A DNA stretch of 64,000 nucleotides from the NCBI GenBank assembly GCA_009760855.2, contig WPIO01000102.1:250001-314000 (forward strand), written 5' to 3'. Below, piece after piece: positions 28,366 through 38,800 of this stretch (the stretch's first letter is position 1; the number at the start of each line of letters is the position of its first letter). Made by a program: the position numbers and the translations under genes. The notes below the pieces were generated by a model. That model was given only the letters and a program-made list of their open reading frames with translations. It was not told the DNA's origin and did not search any database. This DNA is from Cristatella mucedo (Eukaryota; Bryozoa; Phylactolaemata; Cristatellidae).

Positions 28366-28693
28366 GTAATTAATTTTGTCTCCTGAATTAAAACATTATA
28401 TCTCACAAACTGTAGAATGTTTTTTGTGCAAGGTTGATATTTTCACTTAAGATCCAGATCTAGCCAAACATGAGTCAAGCAACAATCAAAAAGGCGATTT
28501 TATTTATTGATAGATGCGGTGACAATAATACAGCCAATAATACTGGCAACAAACAGATTGCACAATATCTTAAGTGCGGGCCATTCATGCTAACCATAAA
28601 TCACAATATAGCGTCATCCGTGTAGCGAAAATCTCTTGCAACTCAAAGTTCAGCATAGCAACACGAAGCCAATTAATCGCATCAGTAGAGATA
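28366..28693. other. Spacer before IS1-like copy 1
   Basis: These 328 bases contain no supported gene. The last eight bases (TAGAGATA, 28686-28693) form the left half of a probable decayed target-site duplication of the IS1-like element. Confidence 0.4.
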
Positions 28694-29487
28694 GGCACCA
28701 ACACCTCCCCTCCCAACAAATCATATATGATTATATATGATTTGTGATTTATAAACATTGTTCATCAACAAGCCTTATAAACAAGGGTTTGATAAGTTAA
28801 GAAAACAAAGGTTTTGTGTAAAAGTTGTAAAAAATGTCAAATTGTACATTTTGATGAAAGAAACAAAATATGATGTACAAATCATATAAACCACATTGAT
28901 ATTAATATTAATATTATTCTCTGAGGGAAATAATTATCGCAGAACTGCAAGAATTTTAAGCAAAATGTTTGATAAAAAAATTTCATATCAATTAATGGTT
29001 CACTGGGTTAAAAATAAAGCTACACAGTTACCTATCAACACAAGTAAGCATTATGCTTGTTGCGATATTGTAATCGTTGCAATGGATGAACTTTATACTT
29101 TTTTAACAACGAAAAAATCAAACCAGAATTTGGATTGCTGTTGAAATGGGCTCTTTGTGTTGGCTTGCATTTTATCTAGGCTCTGGTTTGGAAATTTCTG
29201 CAAAAAGAATGTTAGAAAAAATTCTTCTTCATCATGATATAAAAATTGTTGCAACAGATGATAATTTTACTTATAATGCTGATGCCTTTTTGCCAAGTAA
29301 AGTTAAGCATTTGGTCTTAAAAAGTGAAACTTGTTTGGTGGAAAGCTTTAATGTAAAAATGAGGCATTATATTCCTTGTTTAGCCCATAAAACAAGGGCT
29401 TATGTTAAATCTAGAGAGTCTTTAAACAAGGTAATCAATTTTTATGCTTAGAGAGGAAGTTTGTAAATGAATTTGTTGGTTGGTGTC
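28694..29487 (+). mobile_element. IS1-family-like element, copy 1 (decayed)
   Basis: Ends are defined by comparison with copy 2 and by short terminal inverted repeats: the left end begins GGCACCAAC and the right end finishes GTTGGTGTC (GTTGGTGCC in copy 2). The 794-base element is flanked by TAGAGATA on the left and TAGAGAGG on the right, six of eight matching, which fits the 8-9-base duplications of IS1. It encodes InsA/InsB-like frames broken by frameshifts. Confidence 0.75.
28896..29451 (+). pseudogene. IS1-like transposase, frameshifted (copy 1)
   Basis: Frame one (28896-29144) carries the InsA C-terminal helix-turn-helix pattern and the InsB catalytic start MDELYTF. A second frame (29146-29451) continues with MGSLCWLAFYLGSGL, then VATDDNFTYNADAF (second Asp region) and ETCLVESFNVKMRHY (the Glu/Asn-rich DDE end). 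The change of frame is +1 or -2, not the -1 slip used by IS1, so it is probably inactivating. The zinc ribbon upstream (CKSCKKCQ near 28820-28845) lies in yet another frame with stops. DDE-type residues can still be recognised. Confidence 0.75.
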
Positions 29488-29752
29488 TAGAGAGGTAAAA
29501 GTTACTATTTATATTTATGAAAATTTTCGACAAACATAAATTAATGCAAGACCAAAAGCGGCCCTCGCGCCATAACAAGTTATATACAGCAAAGGCGATA
29601 TAATTTACCCATCACGGGCAATAACACAAAAACACATATCTCCAGCACCACACAATCCAATCCATTGTTGCAACAATAGCTCTCTGTCTCATCTAAATTG
29701 CGACAAAATATTCTGCCAGCCAGAAATTGGCCAAGCGGTAGTTGCGACAACC

Positions 29753-32041
29753 TTAAGACTTGCGTCCAAAAAAGTGACCACGATTTCCTTTGTTGCCAGA
29801 AGATTTAGAATCACTTGAATCTAGATCTGTATTATTAGCATTCAGATTTTTAGCAAATGATGAAAAAAAAGAAGCATCAAGATCTGCAGGCGGCTCTTGA
29901 TGATTGATGGTTGAATTGCCACTACTTCCCCCGTCGGAAGAAGATTCGACAGAGCCATTAGAATCATCATTGGTTAGGGCTTTTTTGATTGAAAGTTTAA
30001 TTCTGCGCTTTTCATCAAAACCCAAAACCTTCACTGAAACAACCTGCCCTTCGGAAAGAACGGTTGAGATATCCTCAATTCTGCTGTTGGAAATCTCGCT
30101 AATATGCACCATACCGCTTTTTTTGCCTGGCAAGGAAACTATAGCTCCAAAGGCCATGATTTTATCAACCGTACCGGTGTAAATTTCACCAACTTGAATA
30201 TCAATAGTAACATCTGCAATAAGCTTAATTGCCAATTCGCCAGCCTCTTTGGTTGGGGCGAAAATTTTAATATTACCATCATTTTCAATATCTATTTTAC
30301 AGCCAGTTTGCTCACAAATAGATTTAATGGTGGAGCCACTTTTACCAATAACGTCGGCTATTTTTTGTGGAGAGATTTTAGTTTCGATCATTTTTGGTAC
30401 AGAATCACTTAAAGTTTGAGGGGAAGAAATGGCTGCATTCATTTTCTCCAGAATGTGCAACCTAGCCACCCTAGCCTTTTCCAAAGCATCCTTCATTATT
30501 TCTAATGTAATGCCAGAGATCTTGATATCCATTTGCAGAGCCGTGACCCCATTAATAGTACCAGCAACCTTGAAATCCATGTCGCCCAGAGCGTCTTCAT
30601 CTTTCATAATATCGGTTAAGACTGCGTACCTTTCGCCTTCTTTAATTAAACCCATAGCCACTCCCGCAACGGCAGAAGAAATTGGCACTCCGGTAGACAT
30701 TAAAGCCAAAGAAGCACCACAAACCGTTGCCATAGAAGAAGAACCGTTAGATTCTGTTACCTCGGAAACAATTCTTACGCTATATGGAAAGGCTTGCTTG
30801 CTTGGCATTACTCCCATAATAGCCTTATAGGCTAGTCTGCCGTGACCAATTTCTCTTCTACCTGGACCCTTAAGCATTTCTATTTCACCAACTGCATAAG
30901 GAGGAAAGTTGTAATGAAGCATGAAGTGCTCCTTTTTCATTTCGTCAACACTATCAATGCTTTGCTCATCTGTAGCACCACCCAAGGTTGAAACTGCCAA
31001 AACCTGAGTTTCTCCGCGAGTAAACAAAGCCGATCCGTGAACACATTCTTTTGGCAAGATATCAACCTCAATTGATATTGGACGAACTTGATCGTTAACT
31101 CTGCCATCCAATCTTCTGCCCTCTATTGCCATCTTTCTTACAATGGATGAAGAAAGACTCTCGATTGCTGCCTTTACCGCAGCCTCGGAGACTGATTCAG
31201 TTGTGTTTTTGGCTTTAATCTCGGCATGGATTACATCTAAAGCTGTCACTCTTTCACATTCGGTTGTGATTGTGTAGGCTTCGCTTAATTTTGCCAAATA
31301 TTCAGAGGAAATTGTTTGGATCAAATCGCTATTTGCGTTGCAGTTAACTGGCATTTTTTTAACATTGGCAGCCGCGGCAAAATCGTCGATAAAATCAACT
31401 ATTTGTGCAATCTGTTTTTGTGCCAAACCCAAGGCCTCCAAAAGAATCTCTTCCGATAGTTCTTTTGCCTCCGATTCTACCATGGAGATTGAATTTCTGC
31501 CACCTGCAACAAATAGATCCAGACTGCTTTCTGCCAATTGTGACATTTCTGGATTAAGGACAAATTCGCCGTTTATATGGGCAACCCTACAACCTGCAAC
31601 ATTTTCTATCATGGGCAAGCCAGCCAAAGCACAGGCAGCAGAAGCACCAATAAGGGCAGTAAATTCTATGTCGTGTTTTTTATCATATGAAAGAAGGGTG
31701 CAAAGAACCTGAACCTCGTTGTGAAAATTTTCTGGAAATAGTGGTCTGATGGTTCTATCTATTACTCTTGAAGTAAGAACCTCTTTGTTGCTTGGTTTGC
31801 TTTCTCTTTTAATAAATCCCCCAGGAATTTTCCCGCTGGCATAGAATTTTTCCATGTAGTGAACTCCCAAAGGCAAGAAGTTGCAGTCAGGACGACTTTC
31901 CTTAGAAAAAACAACAGTACAGAGCAAAATTGTGTTTTCATATTTTACCACAACTGAGCCATCGGCTTGTTTGGCAATTTTTCCCGTCTCAAGAGTTAGA
32001 TTTTTTCCGTTAAGTTGGAGGCTTTTTTTTGTGATGATCAT
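29753..32041 (-). CDS. pnp: Polyribonucleotide nucleotidyltransferase
   Basis: A phosphorolytic 3'-5' exoribonuclease and core of the RNA degradosome. Two RNase PH domains are present (first with GKIPGGFIKRESKPSNKEVL, second with FMLHYNFPPYAVGE and GRREIGHGRLA). A KH domain (VIGKSGSTIKSICEQTG) and an S1 domain (GEIYTGTVDKIMAFGAIVSL) follow. A Ser/Gly/Asn-rich tail of about 70 residues follows S1. The frame is open to 32071, but the ATG at 32041 (MIITKKSLQLNGK) aligns with other PNPases and gives 762 residues. rpsO, its usual upstream neighbour, is absent. Confidence 0.96.
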   Translation of the reverse strand: MIITKKSLQLNGKNLTLETGKIAKQADGSVVVKYENTILLCTVVFSKESRPDCNFLPLGVHYMEKFYASGKIPGGFIKRESKPSNKEVLTSRVIDRTIRPLFPENFHNEVQVLCTLLSYDKKHDIEFTALIGASAACALAGLPMIENVAGCRVAHINGEFVLNPEMSQLAESSLDLFVAGGRNSISMVESEAKELSEEILLEALGLAQKQIAQIVDFIDDFAAAANVKKMPVNCNANSDLIQTISSEYLAKLSEAYTITTECERVTALDVIHAEIKAKNTTESVSEAAVKAAIESLSSSIVRKMAIEGRRLDGRVNDQVRPISIEVDILPKECVHGSALFTRGETQVLAVSTLGGATDEQSIDSVDEMKKEHFMLHYNFPPYAVGEIEMLKGPGRREIGHGRLAYKAIMGVMPSKQAFPYSVRIVSEVTESNGSSSMATVCGASLALMSTGVPISSAVAGVAMGLIKEGERYAVLTDIMKDEDALGDMDFKVAGTINGVTALQMDIKISGITLEIMKDALEKARVARLHILEKMNAAISSPQTLSDSVPKMIETKISPQKIADVIGKSGSTIKSICEQTGCKIDIENDGNIKIFAPTKEAGELAIKLIADVTIDIQVGEIYTGTVDKIMAFGAIVSLPGKKSGMVHISEISNSRIEDISTVLSEGQVVSVKVLGFDEKRRIKLSIKKALTNDDSNGSVESSSDGGSSGNSTINHQEPPADLDASFFSSFAKNLNANNTDLDSSDSKSSGNKGNRGHFFGRKS

Positions 32042-32254
32042 TTTGATATTTATAGTTACTTTTACATTCATTTTTACGATAACGACAAGTGATAACGCCG
32101 CTCTCGAGCGCTAGCTGGGGCTGGCAGTTTTACTTTGCAAGATTTATTATTGTTTTTTTGCACAACCAATTTATGCATTAATTACTTGATTATTGTAATT
32201 GCAGAATAATTGCTGACCCATAAAAATTCATGACATTTAATTTAAGCACACATT

Positions 32255-33196
32255 ATGGCCATCAAAATTGGCTTTATGGATTCTGGAGTTGGAGGACTAA
32301 TTTTAGCCATTGACGCCTATATATCCATTAAAAACAAGCTAGAAGAAATACTTAACAGCGGCGAAGATGTATGTTTTTATCACTTGGGAGATATAAAAAA
32401 TATGCCCTTTGGTTCAAAAGATTCTGCCATAGTTTTGCAACTTGGAATGGCAATGATTTTACATCTTTACGATCACCTAGAGTGCGATATTGTATGTATT
32501 GCCTGCAATTCTACCAACGCAGCAATAAAACTATATCCCGAGGCCTATAAATATCAATGTGACCACGTTGCTAAGCTAGAAATATTGCCAAAAAGCTGCG
32601 AAAAATTATACCAATCAGCAGTTGAAAGCTCCAAAGGAGAAGCAATAAATGTAAACTTACTGTGCACCCAAAGTGCCGCCAACAGCAACAGCTATCAACA
32701 AGCTTTAGAAAAACTGCACAGCGAAAGAAAAGGCTCAAAAAAGCTACAAATCAACGTTTACAGCCCAAAAAAATGGGTTGAGCAAATTGAGTCTGGCGAG
32801 GGTTATGGTCCGGCATCTTTGGCGGCCGTTGTGCAAGATTTAAGTGAATGGACCAGCAACAGCCCTATCGAAAAAAACGCCCCAATAGGGCTTTTTTGCA
32901 CTCATTACCCTTTTTACAAAAAACAAATTGCTGAATTTTTTGCAAAAAATAGCGGGCAAAATTTCACAATCTCTCAGGGCGAGATAATGGCAGAATCAAT
33001 TCTGGAGGCTTTGCAGAAATCAGCATCCACCAAAATATCCGAAAATATCAATGGCAAAATTGGCACCTTCAGCATTAAATCTTATATAACTGGCGGCTCT
33101 GAATATGGCGTAAAAAACATAGTTAATCAAATCTACGGTGAAGAAATTTCCTCTTTACTCACAGTAAGAAAGATAGATCTGGATAACTATAGGTAG
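32255..33196 (+). CDS. murI: Glutamate racemase
   Basis: A 313-residue racemase that makes D-glutamate for peptidoglycan. Substrate-binding FMDSGVGG (Asp9, Ser10), the first catalytic Cys in CIACNSTNAA (Cys84) and the second in FCTHYP (Cys215) are all present. LGDIKNMPFGSK corresponds to the DxxxxPYG motif. The protein is longer than usual (about 265), owing to an inserted region around residues 95-170. Two oddities: a terminator-like hairpin inside the coding sequence at 32861-32897, and a partial repeat of the gene's 3' end just after the stop. Confidence 0.88.
   Translation: MAIKIGFMDSGVGGLILAIDAYISIKNKLEEILNSGEDVCFYHLGDIKNMPFGSKDSAIVLQLGMAMILHLYDHLECDIVCIACNSTNAAIKLYPEAYKYQCDHVAKLEILPKSCEKLYQSAVESSKGEAINVNLLCTQSAANSNSYQQALEKLHSERKGSKKLQINVYSPKKWVEQIESGEGYGPASLAAVVQDLSEWTSNSPIEKNAPIGLFCTHYPFYKKQIAEFFAKNSGQNFTISQGEIMAESILEALQKSASTKISENINGKIGTFSIKSYITGGSEYGVKNIVNQIYGEEISSLLTVRKIDLDNYR
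32861..32897 (+). terminator. Terminator-like hairpin within murI
   Basis: AGCCCTAT (32861-32868) pairs perfectly with ATAGGGCT (32885-32892) around a 16-base loop and is followed by five more T. This is the best intrinsic-terminator-like structure I see in the window, yet it lies in the coding sequence at about residues 203-214. Translation would normally mask it, so it could act as a polarity site. Confidence 0.45.
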
Positions 33197-33276
33197 CGGC
33201 AAAGCTGTCAACTTCAGCATTAAATTTTATATAACTGGCGGCTCTGAATATGGCGTAAAAAACATAGTTAATCAAA
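33067..33276 (+). repeat. 65-bp direct repeat of the murI 3' end
   Basis: Bases 33067-33131 (inside murI) recur at 33212-33276, offset by 145 bases, with one mismatch (CTT to TTT). Weaker similarity extends about 14 bases upstream. The second copy lies beyond the murI stop codon and is non-coding, so it looks like a recent partial tandem duplication. Confidence 0.9.
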
Positions 33277-33813
33277 ATAAAAAGCCCAGATCAAGATCCA
33301 TAAATACATCCAAACAAGATAATCTTCTACATGATTAATCTGTTCCATTATGCAATAAATTAAAGATAAAACAAATCGCACTAGTAGCATGTCGGAAGTA
33401 AATTTTCATCACCATAAAAACCCAAACACCACATTCATGTTATTACCTCACTGATCATATCTACTAAGCAACAATTTTACTATGCAGTGCTATAAAACCC
33501 ACAGACCGAAATGCATCAAATTATATTGCATAATAAATAAATCTTGCACTTCACACACATACAAAATTCCCACAAAAGAGATCACAATTGCGGCCATGTC
33601 AAGCATAACCTAAAGAGCAAAAATTACAATACACGCCAAAGAAACATCTCTTTGACTGCTTTAGCGCGTTATTGGAAGTTGGCGATAAATCAATATTTAA
33701 ACAATCAAGATAAATGGCACCAACAAAACTAGCCATAAATTAAGAATATCGCAGCAATATTAAAGCAAAAACAAATAACCGGATAAATATAAAGAGACCA
33801 CGAAATATGTTTT
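33197..33813. other. Spacer with duplicated murI tail
   Basis: Apart from the murI-derived copy at 33212-33276 these 617 bases hold no supported gene. Murine-like or tRNA-like features are not seen; a 62-residue frame at 33544-33732 is low-complexity and looks spurious. Confidence 0.5.
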
Positions 33814-34998
33814 CTATTTAGAATCAATATCGCCCATCAGCACAACAACATCAGCTCTATTCATATCTTCAGCTACATTCATTGCAGTATCTCCATTAGA
33901 ATTTTTAATTTTATAATCAGCTCCAGCCTTCAATAGCGCCCCAACAACAGGAATAGATCCATGAGCAGCAGCTAAATGCAGTGCAGTAGAGCCATTGGCA
34001 TCACGCAGATTTACGTCAGCTCCGCCAGCAACCAACAAACTTACAGCTCTCAAATTACCAACTCTAGCAGCATAATGTAGGCAAGATCTGCCTGCAATAT
34101 CTAGAATGTTAACAACTGCACCATGAGAAATTAGCAGCTTAATCATATTTAAGTTATTTGCTCGAACGGCGTAGTGCAGCGGTGTTCTGCCATATGTATC
34201 TCTAACGTTAACATCGGCCACAGAAACAAGCAAGGTAACGGCATTAAGCCTATCCAAATTGGCAGCCAAGTGAAGTGGTGAATAGCCATTTTCATCTGCA
34301 ACGTTAAAGTTTGCCTTAGATGAAATCATACTCTCCAATCTAGGCACATCGTCATCTGCAATAGATTGAAATAGTTCTTCTTTTTTATAGATAATATTGA
34401 GTGCGGTAGAATTTTTTTGCGGCGTATTGTGGTCATAAATTTTACGATCATTGTTATTAATTTCTGCACTTGCCGCAGATATCTTGCCAAAATTGCTTTG
34501 TGTGCTTTTTTGACCAACAGCAGAAACATGATGGGCCGCATTCTTAACAACAATCACACCACCATTAGTTGGAGTTGAGACTTTCTTAACTATTCCAAAT
34601 TCTGCGGGCTTGGCAATTAACGCTACATTTTTCAAACTCTTCACGGTAGACTGAGCTGGCACTTTTGTTGCACTCACTAACCCAACATCCTGCTTTCCAA
34701 CAACAGAAACATCAGCACTTGCAGATTGCGATACTAGACGATGCTCTTCAGCAATCGGCACTGAATTAAGGATTGAAATATTTGGAGTATTAACGTGAAA
34801 ATAACTGGAAGAGCCGGACGCCACATTAACGGCGGAGCTACCATCTAAAGAAGCACTAATTTTTGTTTGATGTAAAGAATCTTCACTGGCAGATATTGCG
34901 TTGCCATACATTTTCATAAAAATTCCCGTAGCACAAACACCAACAGCAACACCGGAAAGCAATAAATACAAACGTATTTTTATCTGATCTCTTACCAT
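33814..34998 (-). CDS. Membrane-anchored ankyrin-repeat protein
   Basis: A 394-residue protein. The N-terminus MVRDQIKIRLYLLLSG VAVGVCATGIFM forms a membrane anchor or uncleaved signal. A Ser/Val/Ala-rich linker of about 180 residues follows. The C-terminus has about five ankyrin repeats from residue 230 on, with the consensus G-x-TPLHxAA visible in NGYSPLHLAA, YGRTPLHYAV, AGRSCLHYAA, NGSTALHLAA and NGDTAMNVAE. Ankyrin proteins bind other proteins and are common effectors or surface proteins in Rickettsiales. An N-terminal anchor with exposed repeats would place it in the periplasm or on the surface. It stands alone between long spacers. Confidence 0.9.
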   Translation of the reverse strand: MVRDQIKIRLYLLLSGVAVGVCATGIFMKMYGNAISASEDSLHQTKISASLDGSSAVNVASGSSSYFHVNTPNISILNSVPIAEEHRLVSQSASADVSVVGKQDVGLVSATKVPAQSTVKSLKNVALIAKPAEFGIVKKVSTPTNGGVIVVKNAAHHVSAVGQKSTQSNFGKISAASAEINNNDRKIYDHNTPQKNSTALNIIYKKEELFQSIADDDVPRLESMISSKANFNVADENGYSPLHLAANLDRLNAVTLLVSVADVNVRDTYGRTPLHYAVRANNLNMIKLLISHGAVVNILDIAGRSCLHYAARVGNLRAVSLLVAGGADVNLRDANGSTALHLAAAHGSIPVVGALLKAGADYKIKNSNGDTAMNVAEDMNRADVVVLMGDIDSK

Positions 34999-35850
34999 AA
35001 AGCAACAAATAATATCCTTAAAATATACACAGTAATAGATATATTTGCAAAAAAACCATAAATTACAAGCAAAAAATCATAAAAAATTAAACAACTCTTA
35101 TGATAACTTTTTGCATTATTTATAAATTATTTTTTATAATATTAAAAAAAATCACACAACTTAAAAGTGTTTATCTGTTATTTATTTGAGAAGCTAATAT
35201 CGTTTTTTAAAACGACACATTAAAACAATTAACACTAAAAAATAAATGCAGATATAGTGCCATTTTATACAAAAGCAATAAAGCAACGATAATTACAGCA
35301 TCACTAAAGCTTATATTTGGATTGATTTAATGCAACCTATAATAATAAACTTGATTAACTTCATAAAAAAACACAAAACAACATAATCGGAAACTTATTT
35401 ATAAAATTGCCTTGCAGGCACAAAAAGCAGATCCTATTGCCACATTGTGCAACCACAAAACTTACAAAAATTATTGCAAACCACAATCACATTTATTCCG
35501 AATTACAAATTATCTTTATTTTTTGCAAAAAAAGCAACAATATACAAGCCTATCAAGCGATACAAACGATATCGCCCGCAAGAAATCAACAACAGTGTGT
35601 CAAAAATAGAAGATCATGACGTAAGACAAAGCTTATAACCATTTCAGCCTAAAATAATAATAAAGAACTCAACATTAAATAAATATGTCCGCACCAAAGC
35701 AAGTCCTTTACCCAAAGAAGTAGCGTGCCAAATCACAATCAATTCTTGGCAGCAACATTAAATACTCTGATTACTAGCAATACTTAGCATATCTATAGAC
35801 ATTTAATCTAAAGGTCAAAAAGAAACTCATTAACAACAAAATGACATACC
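34999..35850. other. 850-base spacer
   Basis: Three frames overlap at 35407-35638 but none has recognisable features; the open stretch comes from a locally CA-rich sequence. I see no RNA gene or clear promoter. Confidence 0.45.
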
Positions 35851-38800
35851 CTAGCCGCAAAAAATTCTTAATCTGTCTATAGTTAATACAAAATAAGGAG
35901 ACTTTAACCTTGCCTCTGGCAATTTTGGCACAGATCCAATAGCCGAGTATCCCGCATGCCAGATGTAATTTATAACATCAGAAAAAACTTTACAGGTTTG
36001 TGGGGCATTATTACTTCTTACAATCAGAATATAGCCAAAACAATGCAACAGAAAAACATCGTTTGAGTGGGAAAATTCTGCAACACGCTTGCTAAAATCC
36101 TTACCTAAGCTACCGTCTAAAGAATCTGCCAATTTAATTTCCAGTAATCGCACACCATCATTAGAATTGGACTTATTAAACACACCAATCAAAGAAGATT
36201 CGCCACAATTAATGGCATTATTTAAAGAAAAATCAGATAGCCTAACTCCCTCTAAGCCAACCTTATCAGTAGAGACTGATTGATTGAGTTCATTTGCAGA
36301 TAAAGAAATGCTATTTAATTTCTTTTCGGTGTCAGAAATCCCAGCATCTGAAACATTATTATCACCCAAAACGCGAGAAAAATTATTTAATACGGCCAAA
36401 GATTCTATTGGACGTGCATTTTGTAATAGATTGGCAAAGTGCCCAGACCGCTCCTCTATCAGCTTTTTTTCTTCTTGTTTAAATTTTTCCAAAATAATAT
36501 CTGCATATTTTGTTTGATCGGTATTTTTTACTTCAGCCGCAGAATTTATGAATGTGATTTGTTGTAAATATTCATCCAAATCGGAAGCCAATGGAATGTT
36601 AAATGCCTTACGAATCGCAACCAGTTGAGCAAGTTCTGTGCGGATTAATTCTTCCGCATAAATGCCGGCAACTGCCTCAATTCTACGCACTCCGGCCGCA
36701 ACCCCAAATTCTCGTACAATTTTAAATTGCCTAATTTGTGCTGTATTTTTCACGTGCGTGCCACCACATAACTCTATAGAGACATCGTGACCGATAGAAA
36801 CCACCCTAACCTTTTCGGAATACTTGCCTTCAAAAAGTGCAACTGCCCCCAAGGCCAAAGCCTCATCTAAAGACATTTCCTTGGTTTCAACGCCATAAGC
36901 TCTGGCAATCACATCTGCAATATAAGATTCAATGGCACAAATCTCGCCTTCCAATAGTGCTCGATTATAATTAAAATCAAATGTAAGACGCCTCTCCGCA
37001 ACCAAAGATCCGCGCTGCATTATGGTTTTTCCATTGGGCAAAATTAGCTTTAATGCCGCCTGCAGCAAATGAGTTGCGGTATGATGAACTGCTGCCGGCC
37101 GACAAAAATGCCCATTTCCAGCACCAAATTCATTTGCGGTACAGGTAGATCTATATAGCTCTGGACAAACGTATAAATCGCAAATTCCGCCAACAGAAAT
37201 ACTTCCGCCGAGATTAAAAATTGGGTGAACGATAGCCTCTCCACATCTAAAAACCATGGTTCCTTCAGACCTGCCGACCGCAAAAACACCATCTTCAGCC
37301 AAGCCAAAGCCAATATCAGATTCCTGCCCACCACCCTGAGGATAAAATGGCGTTTCGTTTAATATTGCATAGCCATAAAGTTTTTTTTCCTTACTAATAT
37401 TGGGATAATTTTTTAATATATAATGCAAAATCTCCGCCGGATTGGGATGAGTTTTTTCTTCTAATTTAATTGACTTGCCGTTCAATTCCGCAGAACGATC
37501 CAAAACTTCGTCATTCTTAGTAACTACATCATCAGCTAAATCCATGCTTTTTAGCAAACAAGCCAAACCATCACCACTTTCGCCAAGGATAGAGAGGGCG
37601 TCTTTCAGACTTTGTGGCATTCTTTCTTGATTTGCGATACTATCTGTGGTTGATTGCTCTTTTATTGACAAACTATAAAGTGCCGTTGCCATTTTCATGG
37701 ACAAAGATTTAACATCAACTTTTTCAGACGATGCGGTTGTAGCAGGTTCTTCCTCCATAATCTCAAGCAAAATATCTCTATCGTCAACAAAACACCCTCC
37801 AGAAGAGTCGTTAGTCGCAGATTTTCCATCTGGCTTGCCATGTGATTCACGGTCGTCGCAAACGTCAAACGAACCATTGAAAGCATTAATATTGCTGGTT
37901 AAGTTGGTTGAATTTGCGACATTTGAGGTTTCGGAATGATAAGATTGCTGGTCTTCAGAGGTGTTAATTTTAGATTCCAAGCCAGAGCCGTTGAAGGCAT
38001 TTAGTGCTTTTGATTGGCCAGATTGCTTTTGCTTTTCTTGGACCAATTCATCATTTTCGTCACAAACAAAGCAACCAACATCATTATTACCTTCAGTCGT
38101 TTCGGCTGCGGTATTTTTGCGTAAATCAAGGCGATATTTCTGCATGCCAAAATCGCCCGCACTATTATCTGCCGCAGCATTTACTTCTGCAGAAAAGGCA
38201 TTGCCTTTACTTAATAAAATATCCTCAGACAAATCATGGTTAGCATCATCGCAACCTGATTCCCCTTTAATTATTGATACTGACTGAAAATTTGCATCAA
38301 AAAGCTTAAGTATTTTAGTGCCACCAACATAAAGAGAATCATAACCAACAAAATTTGAATGATCAACCCCATCCAAACCAACATCAAGCACAGCTCCATC
38401 TGCTTTTAGGTCTGAAAAATTGCACTTTTGCTTTGAGCGATTTTTTTGCTCATCCATACAAACATCAAAACCATCCTGATCTATAGCAAAGCCCCTTTGA
38501 CGTCCGATATCTACAGTAAGATCAAGTGGAAAGCCATAGGTGTCGTATAGCTTAAAAGCCAAAGCTCCAGAAAGTATTCTATTTGGAGTTGATTGCAGCT
38601 CTTTTTCTAACAAGCTCAAGCCTCCAGAAAGAGTTTCTTTGAAGCCAAATTCCTCCAACTTCACAGTCGAGCAAATCAAATCCCTGCCATCTTCAAGCTC
38701 TTTATAGTGATCTGACATCTCGCCAATTATACAATTTACAACTTGTGAAAATTTAGCATTTTTACTATCTATTTGATGGGCATATCTCATAGCTCTGCGC

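Noticed and set aside
35407-35638. Three overlapping plus-strand frames
   Set aside because: Open in all three frames because of CA-rich bias; none is distinguished from the others.
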